Positions 19,063 to 28,093 are shown, counted from the first letter of the stretch. The stretch is 64,000 nucleotides of DNA from Bacteroidota bacterium (GCA_016709725.1 JADJMG010000001.1:868001-932000); one strand, 5' to 3'. Numbers and translations are program-made. Notes: generated from the sequence alone by a model not told the origin.

Positions 19063-19481
19063 AAAATTTCTTTTACTAATTTTTCACAGTACACTTGAAT
19101 GAGATCCCGCGTATGTGCAAATTGTTTCATGATCTCCTCTTCCGATCCTGCCGCTTTTGCAGGATCGGGAAAGTTATGATGAAACTTCTTGGCTCTCGAG
19201 GGGAAAACGGGGCACTTCTCATTTGCGTTATCGCATACCGTTAGGACCACATCGAAAGGGACATGAGCATATTCATCCACATGATTTGAAGTATGCGATT
19301 TGATGTCGATGCATTTCTCTTCCATCGATAAGATTGCGCGGGGATTCACACCGTGGGTTTCAATGCCGGCACTATAGACGTTTGCTTTGTCACCTAAGAG
19401 CTTTCGCAAAAAGCCTTCGGCCATTTGACTCCGACAACTGTTTCCGGTGCAGAGCACCAACACATTTAACTTCGATTCCAT
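19059..19481 (-). CDS. arsC: Arsenate reductase, thioredoxin-coupled (LMW phosphatase-type ArsC)
   Basis: 140 residues. The P-loop VLCTGNSCRS has Cys11 and Arg17 (CX5R), followed by the second and third redox cysteines Cys83 and Cys90 in TVCDNANEKCPVF and the general acid Asp106 in NFPDPAK. This is the Staphylococcus aureus pI258 ArsC pattern: arsenate is reduced to arsenite with electrons from thioredoxin. It starts 22 bases after arsM ends and overlaps the aquaporin gene by 4 bases. The rhodanese-thioredoxin protein two genes on is cell-envelope located and so is unlikely to be its direct reductant. Confidence 0.93.
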   Translation of the reverse strand: MESKLNVLVLCTGNSCRSQMAEGFLRKLLGDKANVYSAGIETHGVNPRAILSMEEKCIDIKSHTSNHVDEYAHVPFDVVLTVCDNANEKCPVFPSRAKKFHHNFPDPAKAAGSEEEIMKQFAHTRDLIQVYCEKLVKEIL

Positions 19482-19502
19482 TTACGTTTCTAAAATAAAT
19501 AA

Positions 19503-20344
19503 TTAATTACAACAATCGGTACCGCAACACGTCTTCGTTTTTTCTCCATACAAAGTAATACTATAAATTCCAGTTCCACTTTTCTTGTAAGCTTCAATTT
19601 CGTCCTTGGTGAAATAATTTTCAAGGATATTGTCAGGAATAACAATTAATTTTTCTTTTTGCACCGTAAGGTTTTCGAATCCTGCTTTTTTGCATAACCA
19701 ATGTATTCCTCTTTCTGAATAGCTCCAGAAACACAGCCAGCATACATCTCAGCTGTTGATTTCCATTTCTCAGGCAACTCACCAACTAACACAATATCCG
19801 ACACACTAAAATGTCCGTTTGGCTTAAGCACTCTAAACATTTCTGCAAAAACTTTTTCTTTATTAGGAACTAAATTCAACACGCAATTACTTACAATTAC
19901 GTTCGCCATTTCGCTGGTGAGTGGAAGTGCTTCAATATCTCCTTGACGGAACTCCACATTATTAAATCCCAATTTGTCGGTGTTGGCTCTTGCTTTTTGA
20001 ATCATGGCTTCTGTAAAGTCAACTCCAATTACTCTACCATCGGGACCACATGCATGACGAGCAACAAAAGCATCGTTGCCGGCTCCACTTCCTAAATCAA
20101 TAACGGTATCACCATTCTTGATTTTAGCAAACTGAGTGGGTAATCCACATCCTAAGGAAAGATCAGCATCAGGTTGATACCCTTTTAATGTAGCATAATC
20201 ATCGGTCATAATATTATACACTTCATCACCACAACAAGAGGCGGTGGCGCCACAACAAGAAGCGGCATTATCGGTACTGTCGGCTACAGCAATTTCTGAA
20301 TATTTCTGCTTCACCATTTCTTTAATTTCTTGATTCGTTTTCAT
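19503..20344 (-). CDS. arsM: Arsenite S-adenosylmethionine methyltransferase, one frameshift
   Basis: The main frame has the SAM-binding motif VIDLGSGAGNDAF and the cysteines typical of ArsM: CCG pairs near residues 29-38, SLGCGLP, and MYAGCVSGAIQ. The frame ends early (KKQDSKTLRCKKKN). Adding one A to the six-base run at 19686-19691 instead gives YAKKAGFENLTVQKEK, then YFTKDEIEAYKKSGTGIYS and a tail with CCGTDCCN ending at a TAA at 19503. The joined protein is about 280 residues, the normal ArsM length. It methylates As(III), producing volatile or less retained species. A second ArsR-type palindrome lies just upstream (20361-20376), so it may have its own regulated promoter. Confidence 0.9.
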
Positions 20345-20360
20345 TTTGTCTATTTTTTAA

Positions 20361-20376
20361 ATCGTTATATTACGAT
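20361..20376. promoter_or_regulatory. ArsR-type operator between arsR and arsM
   Basis: The inverted repeat ATCGT-N6-ACGAT lies between the arsR stop and the arsM start. It shares ATCG, the AT-rich centre and CGAT with the site upstream of arsR, as expected for the same repressor. Confidence 0.6.
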
Positions 20377-20394
20377 GGATAATTTCAAATTTTT

Positions 20395-20727
20395 TTAACA
20401 GCACTTCATTGTAAAATCCGACATCGTATCGAAGAAAGCACGTAAATCTTTGCTTGCTTTTTCCATGCCTTCTGTATCGATACAATAACAGATACTGGTT
20501 CCTTCAATATTTCCTTTGATGAGTCCGGCAGCCTTTAATTCCTTTAAATGTTGACTAACGGTAGACTGAGACAAGGGCAACTCCTCCACAATATCTCCAC
20601 ACACACAAGCATTTCTTTTCATCAACATTTGCAGGATGGCAATGCGTGCTGGATGCGACAATGCTTTAGCGCAAGCTGCAATTTTATTATCCCTTAATGT
20701 AAACTCATCTGATTTCGAAACGCCCAT
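20395..20727 (-). CDS. arsR: ArsR-family arsenite-responsive repressor
   Basis: 110 residues with a winged-helix fold: SHPARIAILQMLMKRN, then the recognition helix LSQSTVSQHLKELKAAGLI and a wing (GTSICYCID). Cysteines sit at the usual sensor position at the start of helix 3 (NACVCGDIVEEL), as in ArsR, where As(III) binding releases DNA; a C-terminal CC is also present. It heads the arsM-arsC-aquaporin-rhodanese run on the same strand. Two near-identical palindromes, one upstream of it and one between it and arsM, are its likely operators. Confidence 0.92.
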   Translation of the reverse strand: MGVSKSDEFTLRDNKIAACAKALSHPARIAILQMLMKRNACVCGDIVEELPLSQSTVSQHLKELKAAGLIKGNIEGTSICYCIDTEGMEKASKDLRAFFDTMSDFTMKCC

Positions 20728-20741
20728 CTTGATTTAATTAT

Positions 20742-20757
20742 ATCGCAATATTACGAT
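20742..20757. promoter_or_regulatory. ArsR-type operator upstream of arsR
   Basis: ATCGCAATATTACGAT is a 16-bp inverted repeat with one mismatched pair, 15 bases upstream of the arsR ATG. It matches the second site at 20361-20376 at 14 of 16 positions in direct alignment, and shares the same outer arms. Confidence 0.65.
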
Positions 20758-21073
20758 TAATTGATGTGCGAAAACAAATTAATCATCCTTTATTTTTCTT
20801 AAAACAACTCAACTCATTGAAAATCAAAACTTGAATTTCAAAAAAAAGGAGATAACCTGCGTACATGGTCTGTTATTTTAGTATTTTCTTGTCTTTCTTT
20901 TCGGATGCGGTTCTGCTTTCCTTTCTTGCCCCGACACTGGCCTCTTACTCGGTAAAGGTTCGCGCTGTGCGTGGACGACCTCGCTTGGAAAAACTGTTGT
21001 CAATTGTTAAAAATTGAACTATATATAATGTAAAAATAGTATAAGATGGAGGAATCCTTTTTAAAAAGAAAAT
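20758..21073. other. Gene-free stretch
   Basis: This lies between the MFS gene and arsR. It includes a pyrimidine-rich part (20870-20960) with no open frame of interest and an AT-rich part. I see no RNA gene, terminator or repeat that recurs elsewhere. Confidence 0.4.
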
Positions 21074-22342
21074 TCAAAGAGATTTTTTCTGTCCTAAAGA
21101 AAGTAACCATGGAGTAATTTTCATTGCTTTTACTTTACAAAACATTCTTTGTTCCACCACTATTGCCGAAAATAAAGTGAGTGCTGCTACGGCTAGGATG
21201 GCCCATTCTAAATTGAAAAGATCGGCAATGATTCCGGTGAGCAATGCACCTATAGCATAACCTAAATCTCTCCACAAACGAAAAATACCCATGCTTTTGT
21301 CTCGATCGAGCGGGTGGGCATTTTCGGCAACGGTTGCTAGAAAGGAAGGGTAAACCATGGCGGTACCCCATCCTAATAGAGCCATCAGTAATACAAAAGA
21401 GATAAACCCATCCGCATAAGCCAATAGGATTAATGCAAGCCCTTGTAAAAACATTCCCCAGCTGAGCATACTTTTTTTGCAAAAGAAATCAGCCAATTTT
21501 CCAGTGAATAGTTGGGAGATTCCCCACACAGCAGGGTAAACTGCGACAACGATTCCGATATTAGAAAGAGAAAATGATTTTTGAATCAATAGTAAAGGAA
21601 GAAGTCCCCATACCATGCCATCGTTTAAGTTGTTGATGAGTCCAGCTTGCGTAACAGCGCTAATATTTATATTTCGAAATGTGGTATCCAAAAACGGGCT
21701 TTTCATTCTCGGCAATGGACTTTGCGCAGCTTCCGCATGAACAAAACGCTGCGTGTCTTTTATGATAAAATATGAAATCAGTAATCCAGCAAAAGCCAAA
21801 ACAATTCCCAAGTAAAAAGGATACGGTCGCAAACCATATTCTGCGGCTATCCACCCCGTTAGAAACGCAACTACTGAGATAGCAAAGTATCCCGCAAACT
21901 CATTTAATCCCATGGCGAGTCCGCGGTTCTCTTCTCCTGCCAAATCAATTTTCATCATCACATTCACCGACCAAGTCAAGCCTTGATTTATTCCCAGAAA
22001 AACATTGGCGATAATAATCCACGACCACGAAGGAGCCCACATCAACAAAAAAGGCACTGGTAATGAGAAGAGCCAACCAATCGTTTGCAACTTCTTTTTT
22101 CCAATTTTACTTGCTAGTTGTCCAGCGAAAAAATTAGAAAAAGCTTTTACAATCCCGAACACAATGATAAAGGAAAAGATAGCGGACTTCGCGGCAATAT
22201 GAAATTCTTGTTCGGCAATTTGCGGGAGAAGTGTTCGCTCGAGTCCGACCATACTCCCTACAAAAGCGTTTACTAAAACCAACCAATAAAATTGATGGCG
22301 GTTTTCCTTTATGCTTAGATTAGCGTTGCCAAATATTCCCAT
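21074..22342 (-). CDS. Major facilitator superfamily transporter
   Basis: 422 residues with 12 predicted membrane helices, the first at about residues 18-38 (FYWLVLVNAFVGSMVGLER). The loop between helices 2 and 3 has AGQLASKIGKKKLQ, matching MFS motif A (GxxxDxxGRKx-like), and the second half repeats it as TGKLADFFCKKSML. A cytoplasmic membrane exporter or importer; the substrate is not deducible. It lies upstream of arsR on the same strand but is separated by 346 bases and the ArsR operator, so it is probably transcribed apart. It is not adjacent to a GAPDH gene, which argues against ArsJ. Confidence 0.85.
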   Translation of the reverse strand: MGIFGNANLSIKENRHQFYWLVLVNAFVGSMVGLERTLLPQIAEQEFHIAAKSAIFSFIIVFGIVKAFSNFFAGQLASKIGKKKLQTIGWLFSLPVPFLLMWAPSWSWIIIANVFLGINQGLTWSVNVMMKIDLAGEENRGLAMGLNEFAGYFAISVVAFLTGWIAAEYGLRPYPFYLGIVLAFAGLLISYFIIKDTQRFVHAEAAQSPLPRMKSPFLDTTFRNINISAVTQAGLINNLNDGMVWGLLPLLLIQKSFSLSNIGIVVAVYPAVWGISQLFTGKLADFFCKKSMLSWGMFLQGLALILLAYADGFISFVLLMALLGWGTAMVYPSFLATVAENAHPLDRDKSMGIFRLWRDLGYAIGALLTGIIADLFNLEWAILAVAALTLFSAIVVEQRMFCKVKAMKITPWLLSLGQKKSL

Positions 22343-22385
22343 CTTTTACATTTTCACAAACAACTTTTAATCTTAAAATTTTTTG

Positions 22386-22457
22386 TGGTCTCACCCAGAA
22401 TCGAACTGGGATCTAAAGTTTAGGAAACTTCTATTCTATCCGTTGAACTATGAGACC
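22386..22457 (-). tRNA. tRNA-Arg (anticodon CCT)
   Basis: The minus strand folds as a cloverleaf. The acceptor GGTCTCA pairs with TGAGACC, the anticodon loop TTCCTAA sits in stem AAGT/ACTT giving CCT (reads AGG), and the T arm is CCCAG-TTCGATT-CTGGG. The 3' CCA is not encoded. It lies between the MFS and cyclase genes. Confidence 0.92.
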
Positions 22458-22511
22458 AAAAATGAAGTAGCAAAAGTAATGATAATATTAGAGTACGTTT
22501 TAAAAAGCTAT

Positions 22512-23153
22512 TTAAGTTTGCCTCAACAACACTCTCGCAGGAGCCGCTTCTGCACCTTCTATTTTTATAGGCAGGCAAATCATTTCATAGTTGCCTACTG
22601 GTATTCCGGTTAGATTTAGCACTTCTACTATAACGATTTCATTTTTCAAGAGGACTTGATGCGTTTCATTTAATTCATGCGCTATAGCAATGGAAAGTCC
22701 ATCAATACCCGTTAATACAATTCCAAGTTCAGATAAATAATACGCAGCATCAACATCCAATGCGATAAAATCTTTTTGCAAAAGTTTTTCTTGTCGATTA
22801 TCGGTATCCTTCATCGTCTTAAACAAAACTCGATCGCCTTTGCGAAGATTTTTAGTCATGAGCCAGTCGGGAGCAATCACTTTTGCGCTGAAGCATCCAA
22901 CACTTTTGTTTCACCCATCATCGCATCTAACCGAATTTGAGTAACATCTTTCCCCTCTTTAATAAAATGCAAAGGTGCATCCACATGAGTACCGGTATGT
23001 AAATTCAAAAAAAGTTTCCGAAAGCTGGTAGTTATCGCCTAGATCATAAGAAGCCACTTGGGTGATGATCGCTTGAGGGTCGCCGGGCCAGACAATCGTA
23101 TTTTTTGAGATGGGCTCGGATATGTCCATCCATCCGCCTTTCTTTAAAATCAT
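22512..23153 (-). CDS. Cyclase family metal-dependent hydrolase (kynurenine formamidase-like), two frameshifts
   Basis: Three frame segments join into one protein of about 213 residues. The start at 23153 reads MILKKGGWMDISEPIS and IVWPGDPQ, the usual N-terminus of the PF04199 cyclase family. A shift in the seven-base T/A run near 23005-23012 leads to LNLHTGTHVDAPLHFIKEG, whose HTGTHVDAPLH is the family's metal-binding signature. A second shift near 22888 (GCGCAAAAG) leads to KVIAPDWLMTKNLRKGDRVL and the conserved C-terminal half. It is cytoplasmic; related enzymes hydrolyse N-formylkynurenine or similar amides. The exact substrate is unknown. Confidence 0.82.
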
Positions 23154-23224
23154 GGTTCCAAATTAGGTATTTTGACCAGTTTATGTCATTTTATTCAAAT
23201 AAATTAACAAACTCTTTGATAAAT

Positions 23225-23255
23225 GTTGTGGGTAGTTAAAATATATTTATCTTTA
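23225..23255 (+). promoter_or_regulatory. Bacteroidota-type promoter for the thioredoxin-like lipoprotein
   Basis: GTTG at 23225-23228, exactly 19 bases, then TATCTTTA at 23248-23255. This is a one-mismatch-per-box match to TTTG-N19-TAnnTTTG, 27 bases before the ATG at 23283. Confidence 0.5.
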
Positions 23256-23282
23256 ATTCTCTAAAATTAACAAACCCAAACA

Positions 23283-24106
23283 ATGAAAAATTATTGGCAA
23301 TAATGGCAATAGCTGCCATCGGATTTACTTCTTGTAAAAAAGATAAAGAAGAAACCCCAAGTAGCGGTGGTTCTTCTTCTTTAACCGTTGAACAAAAAAA
23401 TAGAGGGATCTTAATTGATTTCTCTGAAACATGGTGCCCTCCTTGTGGTGCTTATGGTGGACCTGCCTTCGATTCTTGTTTATCTATAGAATCAAGCAAA
23501 ATCACTTTAATTAAAGTATATGGTTCGTCTACACCTGCATCTTTGAACAGTTCCGTTTCAAATGGGTTTTCAAGTGCATATAATGTGAGTGGTGTTCCAG
23601 ATTTCTGGTTTAATAATACAGAACAAAATGCAGGTGGTGGTGTTTACTCATCCATCAGTTCAAATTATAATTGGGTGAACAACAAAGCCAATGCTTTTGC
23701 AGCTGAACCTGTTGTTGCTGGAATTGCACTAAAGAAGGAAATCGTAGGTGATTCTATTAAAGTTACTACAAAGGTGAAATTCTATGCTGCACAAGCTGCA
23801 GGTTTGGATTATAAATTAGCTGTTTATGTGGTGGAAAAAGATATCATTGCGACTCAACAAGTTTCAGGATCTCCCGCTCAGACAAACTACAAGCATCAAA
23901 ACTTAGTGAGAGCATGTAATTCACCTTCTTACTCAGGAGTTTCTATCAATGCTTCCGCTGCTATTACAGCTGATCAAGAATTTAGCAAAACATTTATGAT
24001 TGCTAAAAATGCGGCTTGGAACGTTGCGAATCTTAAAGTAGTTGGTGTTATCTGGAGAGGTGGCGCTACTCCGAACAAAGTGGTTAACTCAAATGTTGCG
24101 AACTAA
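23283..24106 (+). CDS. Thioredoxin-like lipoprotein, frameshift in signal peptide
   Basis: The ATG at 23283 followed by five A's reads MKNYWQ-stop. With six A's it reads MKKLLAIMAIAAIGFTS followed by CKKDKEE, a lipoprotein signal (lipobox GFTS|C), and joins the long frame. The mature part has LIDFSETWCPPCGAYGGPAF, a CPPC thioredoxin motif, then VSGVPDFWFNNTEQN with the cis-Pro position, and a C-terminal beta-rich half (residues 150-270). It resembles the thioredoxin-fold Omp28-related lipoproteins of Bacteroidota. It is probably anchored in the outer membrane or periplasm. A terminator follows. Confidence 0.8.
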
Positions 24107-24122
24107 TTAATCTCAAAATATT

Positions 24123-24153
24123 AAACCGGTCTTTGAAAAAAGGCCGGTTTTTT
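24123..24153 (+). terminator. Rho-independent terminator
   Basis: AAACCGG...CCGGTTT forms a stem around the loop TCTTTGAAAAAAGG, followed by a run of T's, 17 bases after the lipoprotein stop. Confidence 0.85.
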
Positions 24154-24195
24154 TATGTTTTTTACTTTTCTATTATCTTGTATTCCCAATTTTTT

Positions 24196-24211
24196 TTAAC
24201 CAAGTGGTTAA
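24196..24211. promoter_or_regulatory. TetR operator, distal site
   Basis: TTAACCAAGTGGTTAA is a perfect inverted repeat (TTAACCA-NN-TGGTTAA). The same half-sites recur 96 bases downstream at 24292-24307, beside the TetR gene. Confidence 0.75.
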
Positions 24212-24260
24212 TTTTTTACTGTTGATAAACAATTCTTTACATTCAAAGATGGGCATTACT

Positions 24261-24291
24261 CTTGGATACTTGAAAGTCTATTGTACTTTTG
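24261..24291 (+). promoter_or_regulatory. Promoter of the TetR/ABC efflux operon
   Basis: CTTG at 24261-24264, 19 bases, then TACTTTTG at 24284-24291, a perfect TAnnTTTG. The transcription start would fall inside the operator at 24292-24307, which suits repression. Confidence 0.65.
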
Positions 24292-24307
24292 TTAACCATT
24301 TGGTTAA
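24292..24307. promoter_or_regulatory. TetR operator, proximal site
   Basis: TTAACCATTTGGTTAA has the same half-sites as 24196-24211, with a different 2-base centre. It abuts the -7 element and ends 5 bases before the TetR ATG. Confidence 0.8.
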
Positions 24308-24312
24308 AGCTG

Positions 24313-24948
24313 ATGTTAAATAAGGACCTGGATCTCTCTTCTAAAGAAAAAATTTTAAACGCTGCCCGAAGAGTCTTTATTCGGAATGGTTCAAGCGGTG
24401 CCCGCATGCAGGAAATTGCAGATGAAGCTGGGATCAATAAAGCCCTCTTACATTATTACTTTAAGAATAAAGAGGGATTATTCGAATTGGTTTTTAACGA
24501 TGCTTTTTCTGAATTCGTTCCCAAAATACATAGCATCTTTTCGGGAGATGGTAGTGTGATGGAAAAAATTGAACGCTATGTGGAAACACATCTTGAACTA
24601 TTAATTAAAAAGCCTGATTTACCCATGTTTGTTTTGAATGAAATGCAACGTGAACCTGAACGATTTTTTTCTGGTATACTAAGTAAGATGCCCGGTGAAC
24701 CGCCATTCCAACAGTTTTTAAAACAAATTGAAGAGGAAATGAAAGATGGAAAAATCCGAACTATGAATCCGCGTGATTTATGGATGAATGTAATGAGCAT
24801 GACGGTATTTCCTTTTATTGGAGAGCCCATGCTGAAGAAATTTCTCATTCTAAATTCTGAAGAATATCGATCCCTCTTAACAAAAAGAAAAGAATCCATT
24901 CTTCTCTTTATACAACTAGCACTTCTTCCAAAATCTAATAACTCATGA
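24313..24948 (+). CDS. TetR-family repressor of the efflux operon
   Basis: The start was set at the ATG at 24313 (MLNKDLDLSSKEKILNAARR); an upstream TTG frame would begin inside the operator. 211 residues. The N-terminal helix-turn-helix is typical: VFIRNGSSGARMQEIADEAG and INKALLHYYFKNKEGLFELV. The C-terminal half is the variable ligand-binding domain. The TGA overlaps the ATG of the TolC gene (24945-24948), so it is the first gene of the operon and autoregulated through the two palindromes upstream. Its inducer is unknown, presumably a substrate of the pump. Confidence 0.92.
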   Translation: MLNKDLDLSSKEKILNAARRVFIRNGSSGARMQEIADEAGINKALLHYYFKNKEGLFELVFNDAFSEFVPKIHSIFSGDGSVMEKIERYVETHLELLIKKPDLPMFVLNEMQREPERFFSGILSKMPGEPPFQQFLKQIEEEMKDGKIRTMNPRDLWMNVMSMTVFPFIGEPMLKKFLILNSEEYRSLLTKRKESILLFIQLALLPKSNNS

Positions 24949-26217
24949 AGAATTTAATTTTACTCTTTCTCCTATTGCTATTTCATGATTCAACAGCACA
25001 AGACATTTTTACGTTGGAATCGATTATTGAAAAAGCGAATTCAAATTATCCACTCATTAAACAAAAAGGATATCTTGAGCAAAATCGCAACTTTAATCTC
25101 GCCGCTTTAAATAGAGCCTACCTCCCACAAATTAGTATTAACGGTCAAGCAACGTATCAATCGGATGTCACCGAAATTCCAATTAAAATAAACATTCCAG
25201 GATTTTCGATTGATCCACTCTCGAAGGATCAGTACAAAGTGGTGGCCGATGTGAATCAAATTCTTTTTGATGGTGGAAAAATTCATCAACAGAAAAATTT
25301 AACGCGCGCCAGTGAATTGGTCGAGCAAGAAAAAGTGAATGCAGAAATGCAAAAGATGAGAGAGAAAGTTCGCCAACTTTATTTAGGAGTGTTGATGATG
25401 GATGAACAATTGAAACAAGTGGATCTCATCGAAAATGATCTGCAGAATGGAATCAATAAAATGCAGTCGGCAGTAAAAAATGGAACTGCACTTCGCAGCC
25501 ACCTAGCCGTTTTACAAGCAGAAAAGCATAAAAACAATCAACGAAAAACGGAATTAAGTAGTACAAGAAATACATTGCTTAAAACGATTTCTCTTTTTAC
25601 AGGCTCAACCATCGACGATAAATCGAAATTCATTTCCCCTCTCTCAAGTCTTCAAGTTCAAGAAAGTTTTTTTAATTCGTCGACCCGAGTTAAAAGTTTT
25701 TGAAGCGCAAGAAAAATTTACGGATACACAAAAGAAACTTCTCGGAGTGAAGAGTCTGCCCCGACTTAGTTTGTTTGGTCAAGGCGGTTACGGTAAACCC
25801 GGACTCAATATGCTATTAAACGAATTCGACTGGTTTTACATTGCAGGCGCACGACTCCAATGGAACTTAGGTGAATTGTATTCTTTATCGGCAGAAAGAA
25901 AGTCGAATGCTATTAGCAAGAGTAGCATTCAAGTACAAAAAGAAATCTTCTTATTAAACGCTTCCATAACGGCTGAGCAGTACCGCAATGACATTACCAA
26001 ATATAAATTACTTATTTCCGAAGACAATGAAATTGTAGACTTGCGCAATGAAATTATGAAAGCCAGCAAAGCACAATTAGACAATGGGGTCATTACATCA
26101 TCCGACTACATAAGAGAGATGAATGCCGCCGACCAAGCCCGACAAAATTTACTATTACATCAATTGCAACTCATACAAACCGAACTTGATTATAACGATT
26201 ACATCGCACAACCATGA
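24945..26217 (+). CDS. TolC-family outer membrane efflux protein, one frameshift
   Basis: Signal peptide MKNLILLFLLLLFHDSTA ends AQ|D. Two outer-membrane efflux (OEP) repeats follow: the first has the coiled-coil segment TRASELVEQEKVNAEMQKMR, the second LQWNLGELYSLSAERKSN. The frame is lost in the seven-T run at 25667-25673; with six T's it reads SFLIRRPELKVFEAQEKFTD and continues to 26217. The total is about 423 residues, normal for the family. It forms the outer-membrane channel of the tripartite pump encoded by the rest of the operon. It overlaps TetR and HlyD genes by ATGA at both ends. Confidence 0.9.
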
Positions 26218-27161
26218 AATTAATCAACACTAAAAACATTCTTTCCCTCTTAATTATCGCACTTTTCTTTACTTCCTGCAAAAATGGTAATGGCGATTTT
26301 GATGCAACTGGAACTTTCGAGGCTGATGAAATTATTGTTTCCTCAGAAACAGCGGGGCGTATTCTTCAATTCGATGCCGCAGAAGGAAGTCTGCTTAAGA
26401 AGGGTGAACTAACCGTTTCTATTGACACTACTTCGTTGGCTCTTCAATCCGAACAAGTAGCAGCAAGCATCCAAGCATTGGGTGAAAAAACAACATCGCT
26501 CGCGCCTTACATTCATACACTGGAGCAACAGGTGGAGGTGCAAAAAACGTTGAAGAAAACCGCCGAGCGTGAACTTAAGCGTGTTACCAACTTAGTAAAA
26601 GACGATGCAGCAACTCAAAAGCAATTGGATGATGCACAATCGCAATTTGAAATTGCTTCGAGTCAACTTGCCTTAGCAGAACGTCAATTGGAACAACAAA
26701 AAAATACCATCAATACACAAAACAGAAGTATACTTAGCGAGCAAAGTCCACTGGAAAAAAGAAAAGCTCAAGTGGATGATCAACTGAACAGATCGCAAGT
26801 GTTAAGTCCCATTGATGGTACACTTCTTTTAAAATACGCAGAAGCAGGCGAAGTAACGGCACCGGGAAAAGCGCTATTTAAAATCGCGCAACTCAATTCT
26901 ATGAATCTACGTGCCTACATCAGCGGCGATCAATTATCGACTGTGAAGCTTGGACAAAAAGTAAAAGTGTTTATTGATAAGGGTAAAGATGAATACAAAG
27001 AACTCACTGGTACTTTAACTTGGATTAGCGACAAAGCCGAATTCACCCCCAAGACCATCCAAACAAAAGAAGAAAGAGCACATTTAGTTTATGCTGTGAA
27101 AATAAAAGTGGCGAACGATGGTGCCATCAAATTGGGGATGTACGGCGAAGTGAAATTTTAA
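26214..27161 (+). CDS. HlyD/membrane fusion protein of ABC efflux pump
   Basis: 315 residues. The N-terminus MKLINTKNILSLLIIALFFT is followed by SCKNG, so it is probably a lipoprotein (lipobox FFTS|C). Then come a biotinyl-lipoyl half (EIIVSSETAGRILQFDAAEG), a coiled-coil hairpin (about residues 85-180), the second lipoyl half (RSQVLSPIDGTLLLKYAEAG) and a beta-barrel domain (LRAYISGDQLSTVKLGQKVK). It bridges the inner-membrane ABC transporter and TolC. It starts inside the TolC stop (ATGA). The layout matches YbhG-like adaptors of YbhFSR pumps. Confidence 0.93.
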   Translation: MKLINTKNILSLLIIALFFTSCKNGNGDFDATGTFEADEIIVSSETAGRILQFDAAEGSLLKKGELTVSIDTTSLALQSEQVAASIQALGEKTTSLAPYIHTLEQQVEVQKTLKKTAERELKRVTNLVKDDAATQKQLDDAQSQFEIASSQLALAERQLEQQKNTINTQNRSILSEQSPLEKRKAQVDDQLNRSQVLSPIDGTLLLKYAEAGEVTAPGKALFKIAQLNSMNLRAYISGDQLSTVKLGQKVKVFIDKGKDEYKELTGTLTWISDKAEFTPKTIQTKEERAHLVYAVKIKVANDGAIKLGMYGEVKF

Positions 27162-27174
27162 TTTTTTGAAAATC

Positions 27175-28093
27175 ATGAAATCAATTTCCGTCAATAATTT
27201 ATCGAAGTCATTCATCAACGGCAAAGAAACCGTTGAAGCGGTAAAGCCCTTGTCGTTTGAAATTGACAAAGCGGAATTATTCGGATTCATTGGTCCGGAT
27301 GGCGCTGGGAAAACCACTTTGATTCGGATGTTGACTACATTAATTTTAGCAGATACCGGAACAGCCACAGTAGATGGATTTGATGTAGTGAAGGATTACA
27401 AAGAAATTCGAAAGCGTGTAGGTTACATGCCCGGAAAATTTTCATTGTATCAGGATTTATCGGTGCAAGAAAATTTAGAATTTTTCGCTACTATTTTTCA
27501 AACGACAGTAAAAGCAAATTATCATCTCATCAAAGATATTTACGATCAGCTAGCACCCTTTGCCGATCGTCCGGCCGGAAAATTATCGGGTGGCATGAAA
27601 CAAAAATTAGCTTTATGCTGTGCGCTCATTCACAAACCAACCGTTTTGTTTCTAGATGAACCTACTACTGGGGTTGATGCAGTTTCAAGAAAAGAATTTT
27701 GGGAAATGCTGAAACGATTAAAAGAACAAGGCATCACCATCTTAGTTTCTACGCCCTACATGGACGAAGCGTCTCTTTGCGATCGAGTAGCATTAATGCA
27801 AGATGGAAAATTTTTACGCATTGATACTCCATCGCAAATCATTAAAAATTATAGTAAAACATTACTCGCCGTAAAAAGGAAAAGAAATGTTTCCGCTCCT
27901 TCAACATCTCCAGCGAATTGAAGGAATTGAAATGGCATATCCGTTTGGAGAATATCATCATGTCGTATTACAAAATGATACCACATCATTAGATCTATTG
28001 AAATCGCAATTACAAAGCACTCAAGAACTAGAAATCAAACCCGCAATCCCTGACATTGAAGATTGCTTTATTTACGCCATGCAAAATAACTAA
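27175..28093 (+). CDS. ABC transporter ATP-binding protein (first NBD), one frameshift
   Basis: The start was set at the ATG at 27175 (MKSISVNNLSKSF). Walker A is GPDGAGKTT, the signature is LSGGMKQKLA and Walker B is VLFLDEPTTGVD, followed by the H-loop region (VSTPYMDEASL; the usual switch His is replaced by Pro-Tyr). A break in the A run at 27873-27877 cuts the C-terminal tail; one more A continues it as MFPLLQHLQRIEGIEMAYPF to a stop at 28091-28093. It energises the pump with the second ATPase directly downstream. The two together correspond to the two halves of E. coli YbhF. Confidence 0.9.

Noticed and set aside
19646..20344. Programmed frameshifting in arsM and other split genes
   Set aside because: The sites are plain A/T runs without a common slippery heptamer or downstream structure, in many unrelated genes; sequence indels explain them better.
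21074..22342. MFS transporter as ArsJ (organoarsenical exporter)
   Set aside because: ArsJ is paired with a glyceraldehyde-3-phosphate dehydrogenase gene, absent here, and the gene is separated from arsR by 346 bases.
22383..22613. Short plus-strand open frame of 76 codons
   Set aside because: It is the antisense of tRNA-Arg(CCT) and the end of the cyclase gene; no independent support.
24945..26217. Two separate TolC-like genes
   Set aside because: Each half has only one OEP repeat and the break is a seven-T run; one base removed gives a single normal-length TolC.
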